From CAVONB01 sp963697205 (GTDB taxonomy: Bacteria; Pseudomonadota; Alphaproteobacteria; Rhizobiales; Hyphomicrobiaceae), in contig CAVONB010000011.1 in NCBI GenBank assembly GCA_963697205.1, forward strand, positions 1-64,000: DNA of 64,000 nucleotides, written 5' to 3'. Numbering within the stretch: position 1 is the stretch's first letter; every line of letters starts with the position of its first letter. Positions 45,072 to 54,290 of the stretch are shown here, piece by piece. Below the pieces are notes generated by a model, which saw only the letters and a list, made by a program, of their open reading frames with translations, was not told where the DNA came from and made no database searches. Both the position numbers and the translations under genes were made by a program.

Positions 45072-45715
45072 CACCAACCCGGCCGCCCGGCCCGACAGGC
45101 GGCCGTTGCGCGGGTTGCGCGACGGCGGACGTGCCGGTGTCAGCCCAGGGCTTCGGCGCACCCGATTGCCGTGATTGTCAGCCTTGCCGATGGTGGTCAA
45201 GCCGTTGGTCCCCACACTGCGTTCCGGCGAATCGACCGATCGCCCCCTTGAACCTAGCCCCGCTCTCGGTGAGAATTCGGGCCAATTTGCGGAAGGTCAA
45301 TTTGACGCCGTCGCGTCCGCAGCGGACCTTGCGCCCCTCCCACAGGCAAGACGGATTTCCACAGGCCAGCGGCGAGCGGCCCGTGTGCGGCCGCCAAGAG
45401 CGCCACTTGCCGGGCCGCTGCGCGTGCAAATGCCGCATGACGTGCCCTTGAGAGGGTGCGCGGCTTGGTGTTCTTCTGAGCAGCGCGTGAGCTCCGGTTC
45501 ATCATGACGAACGCGGTGCGGGAGAGAGGTACGTGGCTGCCGCGGGGCGGGGCCGTACTCTGGTCCCGGACAGGGTGCGTGGACGGGCCGTCCGCTCCCC
45601 GGAAGCCTTGCGCGACGCGGGTGGTCGCTTCGCGGAGCGGCGGCCCGATATCCGTTTTCCGGTCGTGGTTCCGCTGGCCGGCCGTGACCCTGGACACAGA
45701 CTTTGGAGCGCTTGG
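45072..45715. other. intergenic region upstream of the cytochrome oxidase cluster
   Basis: This 644-base stretch lies between divergently transcribed ialB-like and ctaC genes and should contain both promoters. Several open frames cross it on both strands, but they are arginine-rich, lack ribosome-binding sites and match no family. No clear hairpin or operator is seen. Confidence 0.45.
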
Positions 45716-46624
45716 ATGTTGAACGCGATGCGGGTTGGCCGACAGCTGGCGTCGGCTTTGGGCGCGGCACTGCTGGGAGGTCTGTTTGCCATCTCGTCGG
45801 CGGGCGCGGCCGGGGTCGGCCAGCCGGCGCCGGGGCAGATGGGATTGCAGGTGCCGGTAACGCCGGTCGCTCGCGACATCCAAGCCTTCCACGATATGGT
45901 CAACTACATCATCTTCGCGATCACGATTTTTGTCCTCTTGCTGATGCTCTTCGTCATTTTCCGTTTTTCCGAACGCGCAAATCCCAAGCCCTCACGCGTC
46001 ACACACAACACCTTCATCGAGGTGGTCTGGACGGTCGTTCCGATCCTCATCCTGGTCGTGATCGCGATCCCCTCCTTCAAGCTCTTGCGCCATCAGTACG
46101 CGTATCCGACGCCGGACCTGACGATCAAGGCAACCGGCTATCAGTGGTATTGGGGACATGAATATCCCGACCAGGGCGGTTTCAAGTTCGACAGCGTCAT
46201 GCTTCAGAACGACGAGCGCGAGGCGCTGATCAAGCGGGGCGTACCGGCTCCGCGCCTGCTGGCCGTCGACAACGAGGTCGTGGTGCCCGTCAACAAGGTC
46301 GTCCACGTCCTGGTGACCGGCAACGACGTGATCCACAACTGGACCATCCCGTCTTTCGGCTCCAAGGTCGATGCCGTGCCTGGCCGCGTCACGGCCACGT
46401 GGTTCAAGGCCGAGCGCGAAGGCGTCTATTACGGCCAGTGCTCGGAGCTGTGTGGCAAGGATCACGCCTTCATGCCGATCGCGGTTCGCGTCGTGACCGA
46501 CGCCGTGTTCAATGAATGGGCTGCGGCGATGAAGGCGCGTGACAAGAAGAAGGCGCGTGAGATCATCGAGAAGGTGGCGATAGAGCAGGCCAAGTCGGCC
46601 AAGGTCGCGTCGTCCGCGAAGTAG
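45716..46624 (+). CDS. ctaC: cytochrome c oxidase subunit II
   Basis: This 302-residue subunit of aa3-type cytochrome c oxidase begins with a signal peptide (to about residue 30), has two transmembrane helices (about 62-85 and 105-125) and a periplasmic cupredoxin domain. The CuA site is visible as CSELCGKDHAFMP, with a further His in DVIHNWTIPSFG. The acidic and aromatic patch GYQWYWGHEYPD receives electrons from cytochrome c. The ATG at 45716 is preceded by GGAG. ctaD follows after 99 bases. Confidence 0.97.
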   Translation: MLNAMRVGRQLASALGAALLGGLFAISSAGAAGVGQPAPGQMGLQVPVTPVARDIQAFHDMVNYIIFAITIFVLLLMLFVIFRFSERANPKPSRVTHNTFIEVVWTVVPILILVVIAIPSFKLLRHQYAYPTPDLTIKATGYQWYWGHEYPDQGGFKFDSVMLQNDEREALIKRGVPAPRLLAVDNEVVVPVNKVVHVLVTGNDVIHNWTIPSFGSKVDAVPGRVTATWFKAEREGVYYGQCSELCGKDHAFMPIAVRVVTDAVFNEWAAAMKARDKKKAREIIEKVAIEQAKSAKVASSAK

Positions 46625-46723
46625 TCCTCGGCGCCGGGCCCCGCGCCTTCGTGCGGGTGCCCATTGGATGGAATGATCCCGCGCTTCGGCGCGGACCGAA
46701 GTGCAAAACTCAGGTGAGATACG

Positions 46724-48361
46724 ATGGCGGGTAATCCAAACGCAGCGCACGACCACGCCGGCGGGCACGACCACGACCACGCGCCTTATGGCCCGGGTCG
46801 GTGGATGTTCTCGACCAATCACAAGGACATCGGCACGATGTACCTGATCTTCGCCATGATGGCTGGCGTGATCGGTGGCATGTTGTCGGTGGCCATGCGC
46901 ATGGAGCTGCAGGACCCGGGACTGCAGTACTTCACCAATCCGCACACCTTCAATGTGTTCGTCACCGGCCACGGCCTCATCATGGTGTTCTTCATGGTGA
47001 TGCCGGCGATGATCGGCGGCTTCGGCAACTGGTTCGTGCCGCTGATGATCGGAGCGCCCGACATGGCGTTCCCGCGCATGAACAACATTTCGTTCTGGCT
47101 GCTGCCCGTCTCGTTCGCGCTGCTGCTGATGTCGATGTTCGTCGAAGGACCGCCGGGCGCCAACGGCGTCGGCGGCGGCTGGACGATCTATGCGCCGCTG
47201 TCGACATCCGGTCAGCCGGGGCCGGCGATGGATTTTGCGATCCTCTCGCTGCACGTCGCCGGTGCGTCCTCGATCCTGGGCGCGATCAACTTCATCACCA
47301 CCATCTTCAACATGCGCGCGCCGGGCATGACGCTGCACAAGATGCCGCTGTTCGTCTGGTCGGTGCTGGTGACCGCGTTCCTGCTGCTGCTGTCGCTGCC
47401 CGTCCTGGCCGGCGCCATCACCATGCTGCTGACGGACCGCAACTTCGGCACCGCCTTCTTCGACGCAGCCGGCGGCGGTGACCCGCTGCTCTACCAGCAC
47501 CTGTTCTGGTTCTTCGGTCACCCCGAGGTCTACATTCTGATCCTGCCGGGCTTCGGCATGATCAGCCACATCGTGTCGACCTTCTCGCAGGAAGCCGGTG
47601 TTCGGCTATCTCGGCATGGCCTATGCGATGGTCGCGATCGGCCTCGTCGGGTTCATCGTGTGGGCGCACCACATGTACACGTCCGGCATGAGCGTCGACA
47701 CGCAGGCCTACTTCGTGTTCGCCACCATGGTGATCGCGGTGCCGACGGGCGTGAAGATCTTCTCGTGGATCGCGACCATGTGGGGCGGCTCGATCTCGTT
47801 CCGCACGCCGATGCTGTGGGCGCTGGGCTTCATCTTCCTGTTCACGGTCGGCGGCGTCACGGGCGTCATGCTCGCCAACGCTGGCGTCGATCGCGCCCTG
47901 CACGACACCTACTACGTGGTCGCTCACTTCCACTACGTGCTGTCGCTCGGCGCCGTGTTCGCGATCTTCGCCGGCTGGTACTACTGGTTCCCGAAGATGA
48001 CCGGCTACATGTACTCCGAGTTCTGGGGCAAGCTGCACTTCTGGCTGACCTTCATCGGCGCCAACATCCTGTTCTTCCCGCAGCACTTCCTCGGTCTGGC
48101 CGGCATGCCGCGCCGCTACGCCGACTATCCCGACGCGTTCGCCTACTGGAACAAGGTGTCCTCGATCGGCTCCTACATCACGGCGACGGCGACGGTGATC
48201 TTCTTCGTCGGCCTGTTCGTGGCGATGGCGCGCCGCGAGAAGGCGGCCGGAAATCCCTGGGGCGAGGGCGCGACTACGCTCGAGTGGACGCTGTCGTCAC
48301 CACCGCGCGTTCCACTCCTATCGAGACGCTGCCCGTCATCAAGGCAACGGATCATCATTGA
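46724..48361 (+). CDS. ctaD: cytochrome c oxidase subunit I, with three apparent frameshifts
   Basis: This is the haem-copper catalytic subunit, about 544 residues and 12 spans after repair. Haem and CuB ligands are visible: TGHGLIMVFFMV (haem a), GHPEVYILILPG with the cross-linked His-Tyr, VWAHHMYTSG (CuB) and VAHFHYVLSLGA (haem a3 and a). The frame from 46724 breaks at an extra base near 47589; SRKPVFGYLGMAYAM is restored without it. The second frame continues to TLSSPP near 48305, where extra bases at about 48307 and 48322 must be skipped to reach FHSYETLPVIKATDHH and the stop. Three small insertions in an essential gene argue for sequence errors. No alternative function is likely. Confidence 0.95.
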   Translation: MAGNPNAAHDHAGGHDHDHAPYGPGRWMFSTNHKDIGTMYLIFAMMAGVIGGMLSVAMRMELQDPGLQYFTNPHTFNVFVTGHGLIMVFFMVMPAMIGGFGNWFVPLMIGAPDMAFPRMNNISFWLLPVSFALLLMSMFVEGPPGANGVGGGWTIYAPLSTSGQPGPAMDFAILSLHVAGASSILGAINFITTIFNMRAPGMTLHKMPLFVWSVLVTAFLLLLSLPVLAGAITMLLTDRNFGTAFFDAAGGGDPLLYQHLFWFFGHPEVYILILPGFGMISHIVSTFSQEAGVRLSRHGLCDGRDRPRRVHRVGAPHVHVRHERRHAGLLRVRHHGDRGADGREDLLVDRDHVGRLDLVPHADAVGAGLHLPVHGRRRHGRHARQRWRRSRPARHLLRGRSLPLRAVARRRVRDLRRLVLLVPEDDRLHVLRVLGQAALLADLHRRQHPVLPAALPRSGRHAAPLRRLSRRVRLLEQGVLDRLLHHGDGDGDLLRRPVRGDGAPREGGRKSLGRGRDYARVDAVVTTARSTPIETLPVIKATDHH

Positions 48362-48368
48362 CACAACG

Positions 48369-48398
48369 GCGGCCCCGGTCGTTGACGGCCGGGGCCGC
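48369..48398 (+). terminator. strong hairpin between ctaD and ctaB
   Basis: GCGGCCCCGG at 48369-48378 pairs perfectly with CCGGGGCCGC at 48389-48398 around a ten-base loop. No T-run follows, so it may be a partial terminator or an mRNA-stabilising stem that sets the ratio between oxidase subunits and assembly factors. Confidence 0.6.
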
Positions 48399-48478
48399 AT
48401 GTCATTCGAGTTCGCGCGCCGCCCGTCCAGGTGACAGAGGCGGCGCAGTGTTGGTGTGAGGCGACGAGGTTTCGGGGC

Positions 48479-49409
48479 ATGGCTGAGACGACCGTTACCC
48501 TCGACGAGCATCGCCTGGCGTCGGCCGGCGGCTCGGTGTCAGATTTCCTGGCACTGATGAAGCCGCGCGTGATGTCGCTCGTGGTGTTCACCGCGCTCGT
48601 CGGCATGGTGGCGGCGCCGGGCCACATCCACCCCGTTCTCGCCGTCATCGCGCTCGTCGCCATCGCCGTCGGGGCAGGCGCCTCCGGCGCGCTCAACATG
48701 TGGTACGACGCCGACATCGACGCGCGCATGGCGCGCACGCAGTCGCGCCCGATCCCGCGCGGACGCGTCACGGCCGAGGAGGCGCTCGCCTTCGGCACCG
48801 TCTTGTCGGTCGGTCTCGGTCCTGACGCTCGGCCTGCTCGTCAATTGGTTGGCCGGCGCGCTGCTGGCCCTGACCATCGGCTTCTATCTGTTCGTCTACA
48901 CGATGTGGCTGAAGCGGCGTACGCCTCAGAACATCGTCATCGGTGGCGCCGCAGGCGCGTTCCCGCCGATGATCGGCTGGGCGGCGGTGACCGGCACGAT
49001 CAGCCTCGAGAGCATTCTGCTGTTCGCCATCATCTTCTTCTGGACGCCGCCGCACTTCTGGGCGCTCGCGCTTTATCGGTGCCGCGACTACGAGCGCGTT
49101 GGCGTGCCGATGCTGCCCGTCGTCGCGGGCCCCGACGCCACGCGCCGCCAGATCCTGATCTATAGCGTGCTGCTGGTACCGCTGGCGGTGACGCCGGCCG
49201 CCGTCGGCCTTGGTGGCATCGCCTACGCGATTGCTGCCGTGGTGCTGGGCGCCATCTTCCTCTGGCTCGCCTTCGACGTCTGGCGCGTCCGCGAGGGCCG
49301 CGCCGCCGACACCGCGGCCAAGCGTCTGTTCGGATTCTCGATTCTCTACCTGTTCGCGCTCTTCGCGGTACTGCTCGTCGAGCATGCCGCGGCGCGGATC
49401 ATGACGTGA
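48479..49409 (+). CDS. ctaB: protohaem IX farnesyltransferase (haem o synthase), with apparent frameshift
   Basis: This UbiA-type membrane prenyltransferase makes haem o for the oxidase, about 309 residues after repair. The first aspartate motif NMWYDADIDARMARTQSRP is intact, as are the segments PRGRVTAEEALAFG and WTPPHFWALALYRCRDYERVGVPMLP (second conserved loop, shown by its key part HFWALAL). Near 48814 one extra base breaks the frame; skipping it gives GTVLSVGSVLTLGLLVNWLAG, listed here as SVGSVLTLG, and the rest of the protein. The ATG at 48479 precedes the usual N-terminus. It lies in the standard alphaproteobacterial order ctaD-ctaB-(small)-ctaG-ctaE. Confidence 0.94.
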
Positions 49410-49474
49410 CGCAAAGGTTTGATCCGGACGATGGCTGCGATACGCCGCCGTCCGGAGGACAGTGACGAGGTGAC

Positions 49475-49651
49475 GTGACAGCGCCGTTGAACAAGGGTCG
49501 GGAAGCCGATCCGGTGACCGAGGAGGAGCGGCGTCGCCGTCAGCGCAACCGCTCGATAGCGATTGCTGTTGGTCTGGCGGTGTTGGTGGGGCTGTTTTAC
49601 GCAGCGACCATCGTCAGGCTCGGCGGCAAGGTATTCAGCCGGGCGATGTAG
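49475..49651 (+). CDS. small CoxF-like membrane protein of the oxidase cluster
   Basis: A GTG at 49475, with GAGG six bases upstream, starts a 58-residue protein. A charged N-terminal half (VTEEERRRRQRNRS) is followed by one membrane span (IAIAVGLAVLVGLFYAATIV) and a short basic tail. Its position between ctaB and ctaG, its length and its layout match the small CoxF-type proteins of alphaproteobacterial oxidase operons, whose role is unclear but probably lies in assembly. It is easy to miss because of its size. Confidence 0.8.
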   Translation: MTAPLNKGREADPVTEEERRRRQRNRSIAIAVGLAVLVGLFYAATIVRLGGKVFSRAM

Positions 49652-49692
49652 GCACGGGGGCCCGGCCCCGGCTAACCGATGAGAGGTCCGCG

Positions 49693-50301
49693 ATGACGGG
49701 CATGAGGCAGGAACAGCAGGCAGCGCGCCATCGCAAGGTAGGCATCGCGTGCGCGCTCGTCGCCGTCGGCATGGTCGGCGCCGCCTATGCCGCCGTCCCC
49801 CTCTACAAGCTCTACTGTCAGGTGACCGGCTTCGGTGGCACGACACAGCGTGTAATCTCGCCGTCGACGACGATGATCGATCGCACCGTCACCGTCCGGT
49901 TCGACGCCAACGTCGGCCCTGGCTTCGCATGGGAGTTCACGCCCGTGACGCGCACCATGACGGTGAAGTTGGGCGAGAATGCTCTCGCGTTCTACCGGGC
50001 CACGAATACGGGCAGCGTGCCCCTGACGGGCACGGCCACCTATAACGTCACGCCGGAGCAGGCAGGTGCCTACTTCGCCAAGGTCCAGTGCTTCTGCTTC
50101 ACCGAGCAGACACTTCAGCCTGGCGAATCCATCGAGATGCCCGTCAGCTTCTTTGTCGATCCCGAGATGATGAAGGACAAGGATGGGCGTTCGATCGAAC
50201 GCATCACGCTGTCCTACACCTTCTTCCCGGTCGACAAGAGTAAGAACACGGTAACCGACGCCGGAACGGCGCCGCAGCTGCGCAAGAACAACGGTACGTA
50301 A
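49693..50301 (+). CDS. ctaG: cytochrome c oxidase assembly protein CtaG/Cox11
   Basis: Cox11 delivers copper to the CuB site of subunit I. The protein has 202 residues, one N-terminal membrane anchor (about residues 15-36) and a periplasmic beta-domain. The copper-binding motif VQCFCFTEQTL (about residue 138) and the entry motif VPLYKLYCQVTGFGGT are present. The ATG at 49693 follows GATGAGAGGTC. The gene is 41 bases after the small CoxF-like gene and 104 bases before ctaE. Confidence 0.97.
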   Translation: MTGMRQEQQAARHRKVGIACALVAVGMVGAAYAAVPLYKLYCQVTGFGGTTQRVISPSTTMIDRTVTVRFDANVGPGFAWEFTPVTRTMTVKLGENALAFYRATNTGSVPLTGTATYNVTPEQAGAYFAKVQCFCFTEQTLQPGESIEMPVSFFVDPEMMKDKDGRSIERITLSYTFFPVDKSKNTVTDAGTAPQLRKNNGT

Positions 50302-50405
50302 TAGCGCCACCGGCCGCGACCGGAGCGAATTGAGGAATGCAGGAGCGGTGCACCGGCGTTGCCGGGCGTCGACAAGGACAACGACGGGGACGACGGAGAC
50401 AAGGC

Positions 50406-51308
50406 ATGGCCGACGCGCACGCCAAGAATCACGACTACCATCTGGTGGATCCAAGCCCGTGGCCAATCGTGGCTGCCGCCTTTGCCTTCATCACGGCCAT
50501 CGGCGCCATCGTCTGGATGAAGTCGGCGGCCGGTGGCGTATTCGGCATCACGGGCCCCGCGCCCTTCATCGTCGGTATGCTCGGCCTTTGCACGACGGCG
50601 TTCTTCTGGTGGCGTGATGTCATCCGTGAGGCCAACCAGGGGGCCTTCACGCCGGTCGTGCAGCTTCACTTCCGCTACGGCATGCTGCTGTTCATCGCCT
50701 CGGAGGTCATGTTCTTCGTCGCCTGGTTCTGGGCCTACTTCGACGCCGCCCTCTATCCGGGTTATGTGCAAGAGCTCGCCAACACGTCGAAGGAGACGGT
50801 CGGCCTGGTCGCGCGCAACGAGCTCACCGGCGGCGTATGGCCGCCAAAGCCGGTCGATGCCTTCAAGGGCACGTTCGACCCCTGGGGCCTGCCCCTGGTC
50901 AATACGCTCATCCTCCTGCTCTCGGGCACGACGGTGACATGGGCGCACCACGCGTTGCTGAAAAACGACCGCAAGGGCCTGATCTGGGGCCTCACTTTGA
51001 CGGTGCTCCTCGGCATGATCTTCACGGCCTGCCAAGTCTACGAGTACATGCACGCCGGGTTCAATTTCGCCGGCCACATCTACGGCGCGACCTTCTTCAT
51101 GGCCACCGGCTTCCACGGCGCCCATGTCGTCATCGGCACGATCTTCCTGTTCGTCTGCCTGATGCGCGCCCTTCGTGGCCAGTTCACGCCGAAGCTGCAC
51201 TTCGGTTTCGAGGCCGCCGCCTGGTACTGGCACTTCGTCGACGTGGTCTGGTTGTTCCTGTTCGCCTGCATCTATGTGTGGGGCGCTGGCACACCGCTCC
51301 CCCACTGA
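50406..51308 (+). CDS. ctaE: cytochrome c oxidase subunit III
   Basis: This 300-residue, seven-span core subunit stabilises subunit I. Family features are HLVDPSPWPIVAA at the N-terminus, RYGMLLFIASEVMFFVAWFW, LSGTTVTWAHHALL, the GFHGAHVVIGTIFL helix and the C-terminal WYWHFVDVVWLFLFACIYVWG, shown by its key part HFVDVVWLF. The ATG at 50406 has GGAG upstream. DUF983 and SURF1 genes often follow in related bacteria but are missing here: a terminator ends the cluster. Confidence 0.97.
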   Translation: MADAHAKNHDYHLVDPSPWPIVAAAFAFITAIGAIVWMKSAAGGVFGITGPAPFIVGMLGLCTTAFFWWRDVIREANQGAFTPVVQLHFRYGMLLFIASEVMFFVAWFWAYFDAALYPGYVQELANTSKETVGLVARNELTGGVWPPKPVDAFKGTFDPWGLPLVNTLILLLSGTTVTWAHHALLKNDRKGLIWGLTLTVLLGMIFTACQVYEYMHAGFNFAGHIYGATFFMATGFHGAHVVIGTIFLFVCLMRALRGQFTPKLHFGFEAAAWYWHFVDVVWLFLFACIYVWGAGTPLPH

Positions 51309-51357
51309 GCGGTGCTGTGCGGCGGCGCACCGTGCGCCGCCCAGGACGGAAAATGCA

Positions 51358-51392
51358 AACGCCGCGCGGTCCGAACGCGCGGCGTTACTTTT
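51358..51392. terminator. bidirectional terminator between ctaE and allA
   Basis: AACGCCGCGCG at 51358-51368 pairs perfectly with CGCGCGGCGTT at 51376-51386 around a seven-base loop, followed by ACTTTTT. It lies between convergent genes and can end both transcripts. Confidence 0.9.
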
Positions 51393-51408
51393 TCCAGCTT
51401 GGCGATCT

Positions 51409-51903
51409 TCAACCCGGCAGGCGCACGACCCAAGGCTGCTGCAGCCAGTGCTCCTCCAGATTGTCTCCCGCGCCGATGCGATCGATCACGGCGAACAGCC
51501 CTGGCTGGCGAAGCGGCGTCAGCACCCCGTGCCACGTGCCGCGCAAGTAGTTCACGCCCTGCCCCGGCGCCGTCACGAACACCCGCGGCGTGCCCGGCTT
51601 CCCGCCCGCGTCCTCTGCCACGATCGCCAGGAACGGCTCCGCCGACAGCGGCACGAACGCCTGGCTGCCGAGCGGATGGCGCTCCAGCATGTCGAGCGTG
51701 AGCGGCGTCGCGTAGGGCTGCCCGCGAAAAATGCTGATGCCGGCCTGGCCGTCCGGGCCGAAGTCCAGCCGCGCGAGATCGTGAAACCGCTCGCACGTCC
51801 CGCGGTTGATGATCTTGGTCGCCGCGCCCGTGGCCTCCAGCACATCCCCGAACGGCGCGAACGCGGCCGCGCTCAACGGCTCGGCTGTGATCTCCTGGCT
51901 CAT
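51409..51903 (-). CDS. allA: ureidoglycolate lyase
   Basis: This 164-residue cupin-fold enzyme splits ureidoglycolate into glyoxylate and urea. The N-terminus ITAEPLSAAAFAPFGDVLE, the segment GISIFRGQPYATPLTLDMLERHPLGSQAF (key parts FRGQP and RHPLGSQAF) and NYLRGTWHGVLTPL are typical. The start lies four bases after the stop of allE, so it is the last gene of the minus-strand purine operon. Confidence 0.94.
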   Translation of the reverse strand: MSQEITAEPLSAAAFAPFGDVLEATGAATKIINRGTCERFHDLARLDFGPDGQAGISIFRGQPYATPLTLDMLERHPLGSQAFVPLSAEPFLAIVAEDAGGKPGTPRVFVTAPGQGVNYLRGTWHGVLTPLRQPGLFAVIDRIGAGDNLEEHWLQQPWVVRLPG

Positions 51904-51907
51904 CGCC

Positions 51908-52753
51908 TCACCCCCATGCAAGCCGGCGCGCGCCATCGAGGCGCGGATGCCGGTTGACGTCCTTGTAGAGCAGGTAGCGGAACCGGCCCGGCCCGCCAGC
52001 GTAGCAGCCTTGCGGGCAGAAAGCCCGGAGCCACATGAAGTCCCCGGCTTCGACCTCTACCCAGTCGCGGTTCAATCGGTAGACGGCCTTGCCCTCGAGC
52101 ACGTAGAGCCCGTGCTCCATGACGTGGGTCTCCGCGAACGGGATTGCCGCGCCCGGTTCGAAGGTCACGATGTTGACGTGCATGTCGTGGCTGAGGTCGC
52201 CCGGGTCGACGAAGCGTGTCGTCGCCCATGCGCCGTGCGTGCCCGGCATGCTGATGGCCTCCACCTCGCGCTCGTTTGTGACGAAGGCCTGCGGCGCGGC
52301 GAGCCCGTCAACCGCCTCGTAGGCCTTGCGAACCCAGTGGAACGTTGCGGTCGATGCCGATGCGTTGCGCACCCGGTAGGCGAGCCCGGCCGGCAAGTAG
52401 GCATAGCCGCCCGCCTCCAGCACATGCGTGGTGCCCGAAAAGGTGAGCTCGATGCGCCCCTCGACGACGAACAGCACCGCCTGCGCCGCCGGGTCCGTCT
52501 CCGGCCGCTCACTGCCGCCGCCGGGCGCAACTTCCATGATGATCTGCGAGAACGTCTCGGCGAACCCCGACAGCGGCCGCGCGAGGATCCAGCCGCGCGT
52601 GTCACGCCAGAACGGAAACGCACTCGTCACGATGTCGCGCATCACCCCCTTGGGAATGACGGCATAGGCCTCCGTGAACACCGCACGGTCGGTCATCAAG
52701 GCGGTTTGGGGCGGCAGGCCGCCCAAAGGTGTCGCATAGCTCGGCAATGACAT
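51908..52753 (-). CDS. allE: (S)-ureidoglycine aminohydrolase
   Basis: This 281-residue bicupin (YlbA/AllE family) releases ammonia from ureidoglycine to form ureidoglycolate. Both cupin halves are present. The C-terminal one has the metal ligands in the segments FAETHVMEHGLYVLEGKAVYRL and VEAGDFMWLRAFCPQGCYAGG (key parts ETHVMEHG and EAGDFMW). The start at 52753 leaves a 106-base gap to the upstream PuuE-UraD gene. A longer upstream frame lacks a site. Its substrate implies that allantoate amidohydrolase is encoded elsewhere. Confidence 0.93.
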   Translation of the reverse strand: MSLPSYATPLGGLPPQTALMTDRAVFTEAYAVIPKGVMRDIVTSAFPFWRDTRGWILARPLSGFAETFSQIIMEVAPGGGSERPETDPAAQAVLFVVEGRIELTFSGTTHVLEAGGYAYLPAGLAYRVRNASASTATFHWVRKAYEAVDGLAAPQAFVTNEREVEAISMPGTHGAWATTRFVDPGDLSHDMHVNIVTFEPGAAIPFAETHVMEHGLYVLEGKAVYRLNRDWVEVEAGDFMWLRAFCPQGCYAGGPGRFRYLLYKDVNRHPRLDGARRLAWG

Positions 52754-52859
52754 GTCTGGTCCTGGTTCGATCAGGTCATCTTTGACGTTTCGAGATTGGG
52801 ACTTTTCGAGCCGATCGCAAGGGCTCGAATTCGAGCAATCGTGCCGGGCGGGCGAACCG

Positions 52860-54287
52860 TCACGGCAGCCGATCCTCAAGCCTCAGCAGCGCGATCCGTT
52901 CGATCTGGTGCAGCGCCTCGGCGAACTCCTGCTCTGCATCGTGCCGGATGCGCGCCTCGAAGCTCGTCAGGATCTCCTCCTTCGATCGTCCCTTGACGGC
53001 GAAGATGAAGGGAAATCCGAAGCGCGCCTTGTAGGCGTCGTTCAGTGTGGTGAAGCGCTGCAACTCGTCTGGCGTCAAGCGGTCGAGCCCCGCCGAGCCC
53101 TGCTCGCGCGCGCTGTCGGCGGTGAGCTTCTTGGCCAGTGCCAGCCGCCCGGCAAGATCGGGGTGCGCAACGATCAACGCGCGTTGCGCCTCGCGGGGCA
53201 TCGCGCGCATCTCGCGAACCATCGCAGCCTGCAGGCCGGCTGCGGTGTCTTCGCCTGTGCCGAGCTGACGCCGGTGGGCGCGATCCGCGATCTCGGGCGT
53301 GTGCTCGAAGATGTCGCCGAAGCGCTCCACGAACAGCGCCCGCGGCATGCGCGAGGGCTGGTAGCCGCCGGCGGGCGGATGCGTTTTCACCCAATGCCGG
53401 GCGATGTCGAGGCGCGTCGCCACCCACACGTTCTCGTGCTGGCCGATGTAGTCCAGGAAGCGGGCCAGTGCCGCCGCCCGCCCCGGCCGTCCGACGAGAC
53501 GCGCATGCAACCCGATCGACAGCATCTTCGGTGCGCTTGCGCCTTCCGCGTAGAGCACGTCGAAGCTGTCCTTGAGATAGGTGTAGAACTGATCGCCCGA
53601 GTTGAAGCCCTGCTGTGTCGCAAAGCGCATGTCGTTGGCATCCAGCGTGTAGGGCACGATCAGTTGCGGCCCATGCGGGCCCGCGACCCAGTAGGGCAAT
53701 TCGTCGGCGTAGCTGTCGGCCGAATAAAGGAAGCCCTGCTCCTCCATCACGATGTCGAGCGTCTGCTCCGAACAGCGCCCCTGATACATCCCGAGCGGCC
53801 GCGCCCCGGCGACTTCGGTATGAAGACGCACTGCCTCGTGGATGTCGCGGGCCTCGTCGGCTTTGCTGAAATCCTTGTATTCGATCCACTTCAGGCCATG
53901 CGAGGCGACCTCCCATCCCGCCTCGCGCATCGACGCGACGATCTCTGGATAGCGCGCAAGTGCGGTGGCGACCGCGAATACGGTCAGCGGCAGGCCACGC
54001 TCATGAAACAGGCGCCACACCCGCCAGTAGCCCGCGCGAGAGCCGTATTCGTAGATGCTCTCCATGTTCATGTGCCGCTGCCCGGGCCAGGCCTGCGCCC
54101 CGGGGATCTCCGACAGGAAGGCTTCAGAGGCCGGATCGCCGTGCAATAGGCAGTTCTCGCCGCCCTCCTCGTAGTTGAGCACGAACTGCACGGCGATACG
54201 CGCCCCGCCCGGCCACTTCGGGTCCGGTGGCGTCCGGCCGTAGCCGGCGAGGTCGCGCGGATAATATCTGTCTTGGGAAACCGTCAT
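52860..54287 (-). CDS. puuE: PuuE-type allantoinase fused to OHCU decarboxylase
   Basis: This 475-residue fusion has two enzymes of one pathway. The N-terminal part (about residues 1-310) is a polysaccharide-deacetylase-fold, cofactor-independent allantoinase with DLAGYGRTPPDPKWPGGARI, the sequence YEEGGE, the motif SHGLKW and a late LHARLVGRPGRAAAL. The C-terminal part (about 315-475) is UraD, the 2-oxo-4-hydroxy-4-carboxy-5-ureidoimidazoline decarboxylase, with AHPDLAG, EQGSAGLDRLTPDE and FGFPFIFAVKG. Fusion lets the decarboxylase product allantoin pass directly to the hydrolase. It begins three bases after the uraH stop. Confidence 0.94.
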   Translation of the reverse strand: MTVSQDRYYPRDLAGYGRTPPDPKWPGGARIAVQFVLNYEEGGENCLLHGDPASEAFLSEIPGAQAWPGQRHMNMESIYEYGSRAGYWRVWRLFHERGLPLTVFAVATALARYPEIVASMREAGWEVASHGLKWIEYKDFSKADEARDIHEAVRLHTEVAGARPLGMYQGRCSEQTLDIVMEEQGFLYSADSYADELPYWVAGPHGPQLIVPYTLDANDMRFATQQGFNSGDQFYTYLKDSFDVLYAEGASAPKMLSIGLHARLVGRPGRAAALARFLDYIGQHENVWVATRLDIARHWVKTHPPAGGYQPSRMPRALFVERFGDIFEHTPEIADRAHRRQLGTGEDTAAGLQAAMVREMRAMPREAQRALIVAHPDLAGRLALAKKLTADSAREQGSAGLDRLTPDELQRFTTLNDAYKARFGFPFIFAVKGRSKEEILTSFEARIRHDAEQEFAEALHQIERIALLRLEDRLP

Positions 54288-54290
54288 TCC

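Noticed and set aside
45533..45715. N-terminal extension of ctaC
   Set aside because: The extension is arginine-rich and would bury the signal peptide. The ATG at 45716 has its own ribosome-binding site.
46724..48361. Programmed frameshifting in ctaD
   Set aside because: Three unrelated sites without slippery sequences in one essential gene, and similar shifts in unrelated genes, fit error better than recoding.
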